A stretch of DNA of 64,000 bases from Ignelater luminosus (GCA_011009095.1 VTPC01091258.1:496001-560000), one strand, 5' to 3'; shown: positions 23,874-36,275, counted from the first letter of the stretch. Program-made: numbers and translations. Notes: a model not told the origin generated them from the letters alone.

Positions 23874-24681
23874 CGAGGTATGTGAGAAAAGTAATGAGAC
23901 TGATTTCATACTAACCAAAGTTTTTATTTTTTTCAAACAACAATGTTATCCCCTTCAAAGTAGTTCCCTTGGGCAGCTATACACCGGCGGAGTCGTTGTT
24001 CCCACTCTTGGTAGCAGCGCTGGAAGTCTTCAACTGGTATGGCTTTTAACTGGTCGGTCACAGTCTTTTGAATGTTCTCCAGAGTTCCAAAATGACGTCC
24101 TTTTAGGACATGTTTCAATTTCGGGAAAAGGAAAAAGTCACAAGGACTCAAATCAGGTGAATAGAGGAGATGAGGAACAACAGTAATGCGTTTTGAGGTC
24201 AAAAATTCACTGATGGAAATTGCTGTGTGACACGGAGCATTGTCATGATGTCTGTCAAAATTTGATGCACGGTGAAAGTGTTTAAATTTAACTGTTCACT
24301 CATCATCCTTATTGTTAAACGACGGTCTGATCTCACAAGAGCCCTCACACGTTCAACGTTTTCGTCAGTTTTTGAAGTTGAAGGTCTCCCTGAGCGAGGT
24401 TCATCTTCAACGTGTTCTCGGCCGTCCACACTCGCGGATTCACCAAGTTTAACACAAAACTTTATTGCACAACGTTGCTCTAAATTCCGATGCTCCATTT
24501 CTGTAACACACAACAAAAACACAACTTCACTGTCAAAAATAATGTGTTAGCTGTACGGAATTGTAACTCGGACTGAAGAAGGGGAAGCGATAAACAAACC
24601 GGTTTAGCACAGGCCGGTAGACACAACGTTGCCAGATCTCCCGCAGTGTTGCCAGTCTCATTACTTTTTTCACAAACCTCG
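23874..24681 (-). mobile_element. Internally deleted mariner element, 808 bp
   Basis: Terminal inverted repeats of about 29 bp (CGAGGTATGTGAGAAAAGTA at the left, CGAGGTTTGTGAAAAAAGTA read inward from the right; two mismatches) are flanked by TA at 23,872-23,873 and 24,682-24,683. The length is about two thirds of a complete mariner (about 1.3 kb). The coding strand is minus. Both ends are well preserved while the middle is missing, so it is a non-autonomous derivative that active transposase could once have mobilised. Confidence 0.93.
23933..24498 (-). pseudogene. Mariner (DD34D) transposase remnant
   Basis: The start reads MEHRNLEQRCAIKFCVKLGE and then jumps to DGREHVEDEPRSGRPSTSKT; mariners of this type have about 25-30 more residues of the first helix-turn-helix between these. 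The second DNA-binding part (RRLTIRMMSEQLNLNTFTVH) is followed by a junction after HQILTD into the frame HHDNAPCHTAISISEFLTSK, which holds the second catalytic aspartate. About 140 residues including the first aspartate are gone and the frame changes at the junction. The rest is complete: YSPDLSPCDFFLFPKLKHVL with the third aspartate, then WEQRLRRCIAAQGNYFEGDN at the C-terminus. It cannot catalyse transposition. Confidence 0.92.
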
Positions 24682-24720
24682 TATAATGTTCTACGTAGTA
24701 TTTTTAGTTTGGCTACAATA

Positions 24721-25762
24721 TAGAGTGAAATCGAAATAGAAAGAATTTAATGGGTAATTGTTGATACCCAGAAATGTCTGTTGATAATATTTTTAATTTA
24801 AACAAAGCTTTTTTTGAAAAAAGGGGTGGGTTTCCCCGTTTTCAGAATTACTGGTGTATATGCCATAATAAAGATTAAAACTTGCTGAAGTTTATTTTTG
24901 TTTATTTAGTGTTCGTTAAGGGGCTTAAGTTACAGGAATTGTTATAGTTCAAGGTTTTTGGAGTACAGAACTAACTTATCCTAATTTTACACATTTGCAT
25001 TAAAAACAGTTGAATACTTGATTATTGTTAATTTAAAGCAAATATCTGCATATTGCTATTGCTGTGGTAGTAAAAGAAAATTGTCTAACTGAAAGACCTT
25101 CAAAAATAGGCATGAATGCATAGACGTAAACGTTGTGTAATCCTTTTGAATAGCGTGATTGTTTTCGTCGCGTTAAATGTCTGCATTCGCGATTCCATCT
25201 CGTATTAAAAAAAAACGGGAATTAGAGGATTGTACCAATTTATCCAGTGACAAAGTTCCATCCGCGTATAACGTAAATCACCATTACAACAAAAAAAAAA
25301 ACGTAACAATAAATTATTAATATTGGGCATTTTTGCCATCACCTTAGTATCACATTTGAGAAAGTTCTGTTAATCTATTGTCTTGACCTTTAATTTTGAA
25401 GTTGCACCTTATCCTGAAGCTATATTAAAACGCTAATAAATAGAAGTTTAACACCAGGTAAAACAAAAGGGAAATGATAACTCGATAACAAATCACACAG
25501 AGCATGGAAAAACTCCTTAAAACGATAAAAGTAGAAAGTGAACTACCTACCCTTGATTACCAAATTTTAAAATTCCTTTTATTTATTGTTGACACAGGTG
25601 ACTCGATGTAGTGTCTGTAAAACCATCAATTATAACGGCACAAATGTGATTAATTGCTTGTTTGTTTCTTATTTCTTTGTTTTGTACCGCTACATTTTGT
25701 ATTCCAGAACCTTTCAAAAAATGGGTGGTTAGATTTTTTCTAACTATTTCAATCTCACCCTG
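24721..25762. mobile_element. Non-autonomous TA-flanked DNA element, copy 1
   Basis: The left end TAGAGTGAAATCGAAATAG and right end CTATTTCAATCTCACCCTG are inverted copies of a CAGGGTGAAATYGARATAG terminus. A TA precedes the left end (24,719-24,720); the right flank reads TG where TA is expected. There is no transposase frame. The body aligns with copy 2 at 26,019-26,828, sharing segments such as AATGTCTGTTGATA and ACAGTTGAATACTT. TA target and CAGGGTG-type terminus suggest the Tc1/mariner superfamily. Confidence 0.75.
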
Positions 25763-26018
25763 TGTACTAAAAGTGTATTATAACAAATAAGACTGGTGGT
25801 GAGTTCTCTGTTAATAGAGAGCTGTTTTCATTGTTAGATGTAATAAGTTTGGTTATGGATAATCTAAAACACAGGTAAATCTCACATAACTAACATCAAA
25901 TTCATATACGGTATAAGTGCAGTAAAGTCGTATATAAATTTCCTAATCCTTTACTAACCTGATCAGTCCTTTTGTACTCATCCGGTCTGCTTTACACATA
26001 CGGTCTGTAACATAAGTA

Positions 26019-26828
26019 CAGAATGAAATTAAAATAGAAAACATTCAATGGGTAATTGCTGGTGCCTTGAAATGTCTGTTGATAGCATTTTAAATTTAAA
26101 CAGAGCTCTTTTCTGGAAAAAGAGGTGGGTTTCCAAACTTTGAGAACCGCTGGTGTATACCCCATAAGCTTTCAGAAAGATTACATACAATGACATCATA
26201 TCATAATTAAGATTAAAACTTATTAAAGGTTTATTTAATTTTTGTTTTAAGTTACAGAGATTCCAGATCAATGTTTTCGAGCACAGAACTAATCTATCCT
26301 AATTTCACACATTTACATTAAAGACAGTTGAATACTTAACTATTGTTAATATAAAGCAAATATCTGTAAAACGATAGTGCACTAAAATGTTAATAAATAA
26401 CAGTTTAACGCTAGATGAAACAAAAAAGAAACGACAAGTCACACAGAAAGCACGGAAAAACGTCTTAAAGCGCTACAAGTGTATACTGAACTACCTACCT
26501 TAGAATCATGCCCTTGAATTTGTAAATTTTAAACATTCTACTGGCCTTTCTTTAATGTTTATACAGGTGGATTGTAGACATAAATAGTGTAGCAAAACGG
26601 TCAATATTAAAACTGAGGTAACGGCACAAACGTGATTAATTGCTGTCCCGTTTCTTATTACCTTTTTTTTACAGATAGATTTTGTATTCTGGAAGCTCTC
26701 AAGTAATGGTTACCTTTTCAAAAGGGCGTTTTCTTAGGAAATAAATGAGAACTTTTTAAAAACTTATTTTTTTCTTCATTTACTGAATGACTGGTTAAGT
26801 TTTTTCTAACTATCTCAATTTCACCCTG
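26019..26828. mobile_element. Non-autonomous TA-flanked DNA element, copy 2
   Basis: Same family and orientation as 24,721-25,762. The left end CAGAATGAAATTAAAATAG and right end CTATCTCAATTTCACCCTG are flanked by TA at 26,017-26,018 and 26,829-26,830. It is 810 bp against about 1,042 bp for copy 1, owing to indels. No coding capacity. The copies lie only 256 bp apart. Confidence 0.8.
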
Positions 26829-27022
26829 TATGTATAACTGCAAAATGTATGTTAAAATCGATGTATGCAACAGTCTTTAAGACATATAATTGTACACGAT
26901 CTAGTAATATCCTAAGATAAACATAACACTAGCCACACTGCCGCATAAAACCAAAAACTCAGAAACCCTAAACATTTTTAGAGAAAAAGATGAAATTATA
27001 TCTCATTGATAGATGTTACTAT

Positions 27023-27411
27023 TAGGGCTTCCAATCCCGCAATACCGAGATCTCGGTATTCCGAGATCCCGCGTCATTTTCCAGTCCCGCGTGTTGCGGG
27101 ATTACGGACACGGGATCCTGCGGGACTTGCGGGACTGGAGAAGAGCGCGATCGCTCGAGTAGTACGGCTCGCTCGTGGAAGGGAATGCGAAGTGGGAATG
27201 GAAGTGAGCAAGTGTCATTTGTCAATCAGCTTGAAAGTAAACATAACCTAAATAAAAGTTATGTTAATTATATCATTGTTTTATTTACCTTATATAAATA
27301 TTATTAATTTCTGTATGCGGGATCTCGCAAAGACCGGGATCCCGCGAGATTGAAAATTTTTAGTCCCGCAAATACCGAGATTGAAGATAGGCTGCGGGAT
27401 TCGAAGCCCTA
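27023..27411. mobile_element. hAT-type MITE with perfect 8-bp target duplication
   Basis: Inverted ends TAGGGCTTCCAATCCCGC and GCGGGATTCGAAGCCCTA (one mismatch) are flanked by GTTACTAT at 27,015-27,022 and 27,412-27,419. An exact 8-bp duplication is diagnostic of hAT-like insertion. The left subterminal region carries repeated CCGAGATC/TCCCGCG words, likely transposase-binding sites, with matching motifs near the right end (GGGATCCCGCGAGATT). At 389 bp with no transposase it is non-autonomous. The open frames crossing it are not genes. Confidence 0.92.
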
Positions 27412-27894
27412 GTTACTATTCTGTTGGCGGTTATTTAAATGATGTTGATTTGCCATACTATTATGTAATAATTTAATGGATCAATAAAATTATTATCATT
27501 ACTCCATTTATTTGTAAAAACATTTCATGAATTTATTATTTGTAATATCTTTGTTCTTGATTATAGCTTTCTATAATTTAGGGTGTTAATTGCCTGGACT
27601 CGTATGGCATATAAAAAGCTTTTCGTCTCTGCAAATAGTTGTCATTTGCGTAGTTATGTATTTGATGCTGTTTCCTTTACGTGTTGTAGTGATAGTTGAT
27701 ATGGATGTTTACCATGTGCATATAGTCTTATTTTTGTAAGATTTGATTTTTTTGTCTGTCATAATGGACTAGAGGGGCTCATACTCATCATCATTATGCT
27801 TCAAGGCAGTACTAGAATTTTCTATCGAGATAATAGCCTTGTGGAGATTATTATCTTGTCGGCATTTAAAATATTGTCTTAGGTACTTTATTAT
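27412..27894. other. AT-rich DNA, nothing definable
   Basis: About 480 bp without a supported feature. Confidence 0.45.
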
Positions 27895-27997
27895 TAGTAT
27901 AATCATTATTATCATTACCGTTACCGTTACGTTTACCGTTAGCGTAAGCGTTATCATTATTATCGTCATTATCGTCTTTATCGTCATTATCATCATT
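27895..27997. repeat. ATC/ATT microsatellite, left part
   Basis: Impure trinucleotide array (ATTATC, CGTTAC, CATTATCGT) with a TTACCGTTACCG variant block in the middle. The overlapping I/M/T-rich open frames are products of the array. It is separated from a similar array at 28,357 by the element at 27,998-28,356. Confidence 0.8.
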
Positions 27998-28356
27998 AAA
28001 GCTGGGCAGATATGCCGTAAAGAAACTGAATATATGCACTAAAATATGCCATAAAAATTCAATAATATACCCAAGAAATATCTAGTGTTACTATAATATA
28101 TGCTGCAGCATATGCTTTAAACAATCAAAATCGGTGGACGCTTGTTAAAGGAATACCAATTTGCTAGGTTTAAAATATTTTTTTTATATTTTGAAGTGCT
28201 GATATATACACTTATACCGAAAAGCTGCTATATACGTCATATATGCAAATTAAAATTAATTATTTGGGCAATGTACAATGAAATGAGCTCATATACTAAA
28301 GATTACCTGTATATTTCTCATAGATAGAAACGCAAGCTGCAGCTGCTCAGCTTTAA
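27998..28356. mobile_element. Probable hAT-like non-autonomous element inside a microsatellite
   Basis: The ends AAAGCTGGGCAG (left) and CTGCTCAGCTTT (right) are inverted copies with one mismatch. The interior carries repeated ATATGC/GCATAT words (at least six), a layout common in hAT elements. Trinucleotide arrays on both sides suggest insertion into one microsatellite, which also masks the target duplication. No coding capacity. Confidence 0.45.
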
Positions 28357-28445
28357 TCATAATCATGTTCATCACCATTGTGATTATCATCCTCATTATC
28401 ATCATTATAATCATTATCATCATCATTATTGTCATCATTATTGTT
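28357..28445. repeat. ATC/ATT microsatellite, right part
   Basis: Impure ATC/ATT array, about 90 bp, of the same composition as 27,895-27,997. Confidence 0.8.
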
Positions 28446-29886
28446 AAACAGATTTCTAATTTTTAAGGTGGGCACTACCGCAGTGTTCTTGTAATTGCCA
28501 ATATCGATTTTATATAAAGGCGACAAGCTTTAAGTTTGCCTGAAGCTTTTAAGATCTGTCTTGTAATTTTAATAAACCACAATGAAATCTCACAATTTCT
28601 CTACGTAAGCTATCTACTGTTGTAAGAGCTACGTGCTTGTATAATTTCTTTGTTAAATTGTAATTTTGATTACTTAATTCTCTAGTAACTTGAGCATATA
28701 CGTTATTGACTAAATTTTGTTTAAATAAACTTCTCTTTGACCAATAGCAACGGTAGATAATGATGTTTACTGTTACAGTTTATGGTTTATCCTAATTAAT
28801 CATTGCATGATGTATTTAGTCTCCTTACCTTTATTCAATTAACGCAGCTGTTAGCTACACAAATTTCAAAGCAACAAGCCATAAGCTGATTACGTTAGGC
28901 TCACTTCTGTGAATTTTACACTCTACACCTTATCGAAATATAAAATTATAGTATGTAGATTAATAAACAATTTACTTCTTAATATTAAATGCAAATTTTA
29001 ACCACAGCAGATTAAAATTTCACTAATTAAAGAAATACACGCTAAAGGTAAGGCTAGCGTCACAGCAAACACAATTCTGTCTGCAATATTACCATCAGCA
29101 AAAGAACAGCATGTGTTTAGCTGATCTGGTCATCGTTACAATATAATTAAACTCATATTAAAAACCTATAACAGCTGCAATATCCCTATAGCTATATAAA
29201 ACTCGTGGTAACTACAATATACTTATACGCTGCCGTAAACGACATAAATTACAATGTTACAGGCAAATCGCTTATGAGGTCGAAAAGCAAAGGGGTCTGG
29301 AAACCCTAATAAGAGCAGGCGTTGTAAATCAACCACTAAACTGCTGATGTTAAAACAAACTATTAAAATTCTACAGGAATTGGACGTTACTTATTACAAA
29401 TTAAATATTTTTAAATTTTAGGTTTATTTAAAAAATTAACCACCCTACAAGGAGAAGTGTTGGCTATTCGTTTAATTTAGTTAATTGAGATTTCTTTTAG
29501 CTTTTCTATATTCAATACACTCAAAGAGAGACTTTTTTGTTTTCATTGTTTATTTAATCGAACGTACAGCCTTAGAATAGTCAAGCAGTTGTGGAAATAT
29601 AACTTCATTACCTGATATCAATTTAAATTCTGCTATGCTGTCAAAATAATCTTGCATTTAAGACACTCGTATTTCTTGTTCTATAATAAAGAAATTAACA
29701 ATAGTTATGCAGATAAAGAGAAACATTGATTAAAAAGTGAAAAGATATGGCTCTTACATCAAGCCCTCTTCCATACAACTGACCTCTCTTGACCTACAGC
29801 TCCCACACTTACATTTCAAAGTTGAATGATACTAATTTAGTTAAATTTGACGCCCAATAAATAGCTGAGTTTGCTGGGAAGTAGCC
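28446..29886. other. AT-rich DNA, nothing definable
   Basis: About 1.4 kb without a supported feature. Confidence 0.5.
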
Positions 29887-29894
29887 CTAAAGAG

Positions 29895-31875
29895 CAGTGT
29901 TGTAATGTATCTAGTTACATGTATCTAGATACTTTTGGTGTATCTAAGGAAGTAGCTAGTTATCGTTCCCAATCCAGTATCTGTATCTATAACTAGTTAC
30001 ATTTTCTAGTGTAACTGGTAAAGTGGTATCTAGATACAAATCAATTATAATTATTTTATTTGTCTTTCTCTTTACGCAAGCTAACTACTGCAAAGAATAA
30101 ATAAACCAGGGTTGCCAATTTAAAGGTAATTATCCAAAGACAGGGTAATTTTGAATGAAAGAGAGTGAAATGAAATTGGGTATTTTAACAATTTTATCTA
30201 ACGTTTCTCATCTTTTTTCTCTTCCACTTATGAAAATTTAAATATTGCAGATAAAATAACCACTGCATTATTTAATTTCTTTTTCAAGAACAGGAAGTAG
30301 CTTTATGCATGGTGCAAACAATATCTTGTATGTGACATGATGATGTTTTGTCTGCACTAAGATAGAAAGATTGCTCAGTCAATCCTGTTTCAGTGAATTA
30401 CGCAAATACGATTTAATTATTTTTAATTTACTGAACGGTTTTTCTGCTGCAGTCACTGTTACAGGTACTACACTTTAAATAAAGCAGTAATGCCGTGTTA
30501 GCTTTAGAAAAATCTATACTTAATTAAAAGCAGATTAGCAAAGCTTTTTATACTCGTAGTAGTTTTCTCGTTCATATCATTTCTTACGAATGACAATGCA
30601 TTTATTAATTGCATAGGAAAATGAACTGATAAATCATTAAAATAAAATAATGTTGCAATGCAGCAGCTGATTTCATAATTTCATTAGTAGGACTATTTAT
30701 TAGAGTTTTTGGCGATAAGAACTTAAACCAGAAATTTCCACCATACCTTCCAATCGGGATTGTATTTGAGTAGTTACAGTATCAATTATCCTATTACAGA
30801 TGTTTACTTTAAATACATGTTCTGCATTATTAAATTGGTAGTCTTCGTAAATTTCGTCAAATTGACGTTTCGTTCTTTGGTGACGTTTCACAGTAAAAGT
30901 GAAAGATATTTTCCATTTTTGTGATTTGGAATCAATCTAAATAATAATTACCTGTTTTTTTTTGTAATCTTCGTTCTGTAGTTCACTGAGCGCAAGTGAA
31001 ACACCCACTGGTACTTTTATTTTTTACAAATAAAAAAATATTTCATTATTCTTTTTTTTATACAATTTAGAAGTGTTTGACCAAATTTAATAATAATTAT
31101 ACTTTGACTATTTAAGTTGGTTCTAAAGAAGTGAGTTCTGAATGATAACTTTGGGAAGCTGCAAGAAATATTTTAAATTTGTTTATATACTGCAATTAAC
31201 ACCATAAAACAATTTATATTTTAAAGGTAGGAATAAAGTAAAAGTTGGACAGACTGCCCTTTTACAAGAATGAGGGATCTCTCTAAACTACCGACGATAT
31301 GCAGTAAATATAACTTCCGGCAAGTTGTAATAAACCGACTACCTGAAAACATAATAGAGATTTTAGTTGAAAGTGAAAAGTAAAATGAACTGGGCAGTAA
31401 AAATTTTGCTTATTTGGACTTTTCTAAATATATAGCTATTTTTATTTCATATCTGTAAACGACTGTCGGACCCCAATTCTGTTATTAGTTATTCTTTGCT
31501 ACCGGCTCCACGTGTTTATGTTTGTTCTCTGTTCGCTGTTCACATTAGCGAAATTTTGTTTGGCTCTTCCGATATTTGAAACAATTAAAATATGTCAGAG
31601 TCAGAGTCTATGTCGACGCCGAGTTACCACTGATTGAAATCAAATAAATTTTGTGTTGGAATTTGTAAATAATTTTTTTCTCTTATGGCTTATAATATTA
31701 ACAACGCAATAAAATAATGTATCTTAATGGGTAACTAGATACATTTTTTCAGTAACTGTATCTGTATCTAGTTACTGGACGACAAAGCGTATCTGTATCT
31801 GTATCTAGATACAAATCTCACTCAGTATCTGTATCTGTATCTAGATATTGAAAAAATGTATCTGTTACAACACTG
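29895..31875 (-). mobile_element. hAT transposon, 1,981 bp, with perfect 8-bp target duplication
   Basis: Flanked by CTAAAGAG at 29,887-29,894 and 31,876-31,883. The termini CAGTGTTGTAATGTATC and GATACA..TGTTACAACACTG are inverted copies starting with the CAGTG typical of many hAT elements. Both subterminal regions (about 29,905-30,040 and 31,720-31,860) are arrays of TAGATAC/GTATCTG/AGTTAC words. The interior carries a broken transposase on the minus strand, so the copy is dead or dependent on transposase made elsewhere. Confidence 0.92.
30335..30895 (-). pseudogene. hAT transposase C-terminal remnant with hATC dimerisation motif
   Basis: Near 30,895-30,700 the minus strand reads KRHQRTKRQFDEIYEDYQFN, then HVFKVNICNRIIDTVTTQIQ and SRLEGMVEI. 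This matches the region of ZMYM/TTF-type hAT transposases before the dimerisation domain. About 250 bp of stop-rich sequence follows, then VVPVTVTAAEKPFSKLKIIK and SYLRNSLKQD-LSNLSIL near 30,475-30,350, the hATC signature (P-T-x-A-AE-FS-LK-IK-LR). One stop interrupts the hATC motif. The N-terminal zinc finger and catalytic core are not recognisable, so the protein is lost. Confidence 0.85.
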
Positions 31876-31883
31876 CTAAAGAG

Positions 31884-34800
31884 TAACTGTTGCAGTTTAT
31901 AGAACGGGTTGCTGTTTTGTCGGATGGATTTAACATATCGTTGAAATAATAGAAACAATGAGAGCATACGAAAGGATTTAAATCTATTCATGCATATTAA
32001 CTTAGAGTATGAATTATTAAAATGTAAATGATGCACATTTAAAGAGTAACGAGAATAGCATACTGTAATATATGTATGTATGTGATGGAGTAGCATATTG
32101 TAATAATCATAAAGTTTCAATTAGCTCCTAAAGAAAATGAAGAAAATTACTATAAATATTTAATAGTTTTCACTTACCTAGTCCATTATTAAAAGTATTT
32201 AGTGAAACTCCTTTGACTAAGCACGCTATCCGAAAGGCCTAACAGAAGTACTGAAATATTTCTTTTCAAGTTTTAGATAGTTATTTTTCTATCTCTGTTT
32301 AACGTGATACATAATATGTCTTAAATTTTTATTGAGATTAATTAAAAACTCAAAAAGGGAAAATTAAATCATCCCACAGTTTTCGTTTGCACAACTTTAA
32401 AAAAAGAACTGAAAGGGGCGGATTTCTTTTCATACCATGCCTATAGTAGTCTAATAATTAAACCCATAACTCAAATTGCACAGCGCTGGACGGATTTTAA
32501 AAGTTCTCTATATTTCATAATTCTATGACCCACCTGCGTTTTCTACCATATGATTTAAAAAACGGAATTGCAGTAGGCTGTAATTAAACTTACTTGGTTG
32601 GTAACATTGCATGACTTCAAATTACCCTAACTTTTAAAAATGAAAAAATGTCATATCGTTCGTCAATTGAAGTTAACATTGTTAACCAAGCAAGTTCAGT
32701 CATTTAGTTTTGTTTTTCAATCATGTGGTAATATTGAAGCGTAATAAACTTTGGCGTACAAATAGATATGCTGGGAAGCAGAAATATTGCCGTTTGGCTT
32801 TTCTGTATTTCCTGACAATATGTTCTGATCATGAGAGGTTTGTTATTTATTGTCATTCCAAAGTGACATCGTTTACTTAATTATACCTAAATGAAGCACG
32901 ACACATTAAAGCGACATATTAGAACTTAACAGTAATAGTTAATCAGAACATTAGATGCAAATAAAATTTAAATCTTCTTGAAATTGTAGATGTTCAAGAT
33001 AGGAATAAGCAGAAAATCATATATTTGGACTTAGTACAGGGTAGCTCAAGTTTTGGGTAAAGGTAGGGTCTCTAAGAAACTAAAAGAGCTAGAAAGAAAC
33101 TAAATACACATTACTAGGTTTCTCTACTTAGTCAGATCATTGGTGCAATCAGAATGAAATACAATATATAAATTAAATGCAAAGAAACCGCGAATGCTAT
33201 TGTAATTTTATTAAAGAATTTAGGAAAATTTGGATTCATATTTAAAAGGTAAGAATTTTGAAAATCTAATCCTTGTAGATGTAGTGGAGGAAAACATGAA
33301 TACTAGAAGTTTGGAACACATCAACTATCTGTATGTATCGTAAAAATTATAACCCTCTACACCAAGGGTAGCGAACCATGGGCAAGTAAGAAAATTTTGG
33401 TGGCACGGGTAAATTTATTATCCAAGTAAAAAGTCCCGTCTATCACTTTAAGTTTTCTTTATTTTTTTTCATTTTTATGAAAGTCTTACAGTTTATGAAT
33501 AAATTATTATTTGTAATTAGAATGTTTAAATTTCATTCTCTGTCTCTTAATTTGTTCCCTTTTAAAGTAAGAAATCAAGAACTTTTTCAGTAGTGGGTAT
33601 TTTTCTTTATAAGTTTATTATTAACCAACAAAATAGCAGATTAATTGAATTAAACTGTAGCATAAGGTTCACTCCTATAATTATTTTTCCGAATGAATAC
33701 TTATTATTAATCATTTTTTAATGTAGGTAATCTTACAGTATTACTGAAAAACTGAGTTTTTTCAAACATATTTTGCCATAGTTAGTAGACGCTTAATTGA
33801 AAAATTTTGAAAGTAAGTATGGTTCTTGTAGAGAAGAAAATACTGGAGCTGTAGACGTTAGTATGCATTATCTTCATTTTTCTAAAATCGGGAAAAACTT
33901 GCAATCCCAATTAGTAAAATTTTATTTCACAAAAATAATACAAAGAACTAATAGTACAGAAACTCTTGAATGTACTGCGATTCTTATTGTTATTAGTGTT
34001 TACAAGATTTTACCTATTTACTTCTAATTTTATATTTACTTCTACTCATACATATTATACGATATATTTTATTAATTTAACCTATTTAAAGGTGTGCTGT
34101 TCTATATTAATTCTGTGTTTGTTATGTGCATCTATATTTTACTTTTTTATTTTATATACTTAATACTTATAGTTGTGTGTGTCCAGTAATTTGTCAATAT
34201 TTTAGTGTAAAAAATTAAAGATATTATTTAAAAAAAGCTACGCCTAGAAATAACTCAGTAGTGTCATAAAAACGGGTCTAAGAATGTACCGTTTCCAAAA
34301 TACAAGGTGTCACATATTTATTTAAAATTCTTTTATTTTTGGTATTTTCAAAACAAACTACATTATAAAACTGATGATTTTTATCTTATAAGTTTATGTG
34401 CATGTTTTGTGCCTTTGGGCAGGTATGCTTTTTTCACTACAGTTGATTGTCAGTTAATTTTATCTGATTGTACAGTTATCCCAAAGTGTAATTTGATATT
34501 CCTAACTATTTTGGTTTCTACTGTAACAACTCATGTTCTCAGCATCCATTAGTTTTTTAAGTAGGTCGTATTTTGGAAAGTAATGCCCTAATTTGCATTT
34601 TGTAAATTACATTGAATTACTTTGGAAATAATTTCAACCACTAGTTGAGACAGCTGGAAAACAAACAACTAACAAACTTGTCTTGAACAGAATTTTAATA
34701 ATCATAACATTAACAATAATAACATTATCTAACAACTCCACGTGTTGGAATAATTTTTTATAAAAAAAAGCGTCAAACGTATGAAATAAGAAATACTCAT

Positions 34801-36074
34801 TACGAGTGGCACCATACGATAATAAATATAATTACATTAACAAGATGCTGAAAGTGGTTTGCATGTGGTAAAACATTGTAATAACACTACGGCGTCGACC
34901 GAGTATCAGATAACGTGACCCTTTGATAAAGTAATGGATAGGTGTGAGTAGCGTATAATCTTGGACATGCATTTTAGCAAGCATAGGGTATTATATCTGA
35001 ACTCAATAACTTAATTTTCAAAATAAGCCTTACTTGTAATATATTATTTTGCGAGCTATAAAGGATCTAGGTTGTTTCAAGTAATGATACTATCAGCTTT
35101 TATAATTTCCAGGAAATGCATAGAAAAATAGAACTTTGAAATATCTGCATTAAACGTTGATTTACATTTGATCTTAACAAAAAATGTTTGTAATTAACTG
35201 GTGTAATAAAAAAATATTTAAATTGAAGACTTTGTAAATAATATTGTTAAAATTTTATTACAACATTTTAACGCACTTTTAGAGTATTCCGCTATTTACT
35301 TGGAAACATAATTAACAATACAATGTCTGCAATAAAAGGCAAGAAAAGCTGTTGCGCAGAAGCTTTAGGCTCTCGACTTACACATAAATCTAAAACGAGT
35401 TTAGTAATTGGTAAACACGTATTTAACTGGCAGAATTAGTTAATTTACATTTTATTAACGTCATTTAATTACACCCAATAAAATTTTTAGGATGAGGTAC
35501 ACATTATTGTAAAACTTTGTAATAATTAAATAGAAATTGTTAAGAATTTGAAGTACGTAAAACGCTGCTAATAAAAGCTTAATTTATATTTTTTTTAAGC
35601 CCAGGGGAATGAAATTGGTCTTCTAAGATCATCAAAGCAGTTTCAAAATAAATCGTTATGTTAAAAATGTATGAGTTTCGAATGTTTGCACTGAATTGTT
35701 GTGGAATAAAATTAAAAGTCTATGTGCTTGTGTATGTGGATTCCTCACCATAACGTGTTATATTACTCATTAGTATGTTTAAAACATCTATTAAAGATGA
35801 TTAATGGTAAACATTCCACATAGGATGGTATTCTAAAATCCCTCTTTGCCCTTAAATATTACGCAATCTGAAAGCTTTAACTCTACATAAATTTATTTTA
35901 CACTCTGTCTTTAATTAGAGAAATGATTTTACCTACGGAGCTGCTCGCTTTTGTTGAGAAATTGAATTCACATAGAATTTGTTTCATCAACAGTTCCTGA
36001 AGACAGCCAACAAACTTTAACCGTAGATTCTGGTGACATCCTAAAATGCATCATTTACGAGTATCAGAATGCCA
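31884..36074. other. AT-rich DNA, nothing definable
   Basis: About 4.2 kb. Short frames (33,797-34,027, 33,966-34,163, 34,307-34,552) are F/I/Y-rich and unsupported. A GGGTAGCGAACCATGGGC segment near 33,368 recalls the start of some hAT ends but has no partner. No RNA genes. Confidence 0.5.
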
Positions 36075-36275
36075 ATAGTTCCTTTCTCAGTTGTTTTTTC
36101 TTTCCTTCCTATTTTTCATTGTTCACCTGTACTATTTGTTTTCCTCATTTTCCAATGTTTTTACACTATTTTTTATTTTTCTTTTTCTCATTTCGTTTTT
36201 CTCTTTCTTCCTGTTTTTATTTTCCTTTATCTTTTCTTCTTTAGCCCTCCTTGTCTTTACTATTCCTCTGATACC
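36075..36275. repeat. Pyrimidine-rich low-complexity tract
   Basis: About 200 bp on the plus strand are almost entirely C and T (for example TTTTTTCTTTCCTTCC, CTCTTTCTTCCTG). The strand asymmetry makes two overlapping F/L-rich open frames that are not genes. Confidence 0.75.

Noticed and set aside
27769-28042. Open frames rich in I, T and V on both strands
   Set aside because: Produced by the ATC/ATT and TTACCG microsatellite.
33362-33430. GGGTAGCGAACC...GGTGGCACGGG resembling the start of some hAT elements
   Set aside because: No inverted partner or 8-bp duplication was found within several kilobases.
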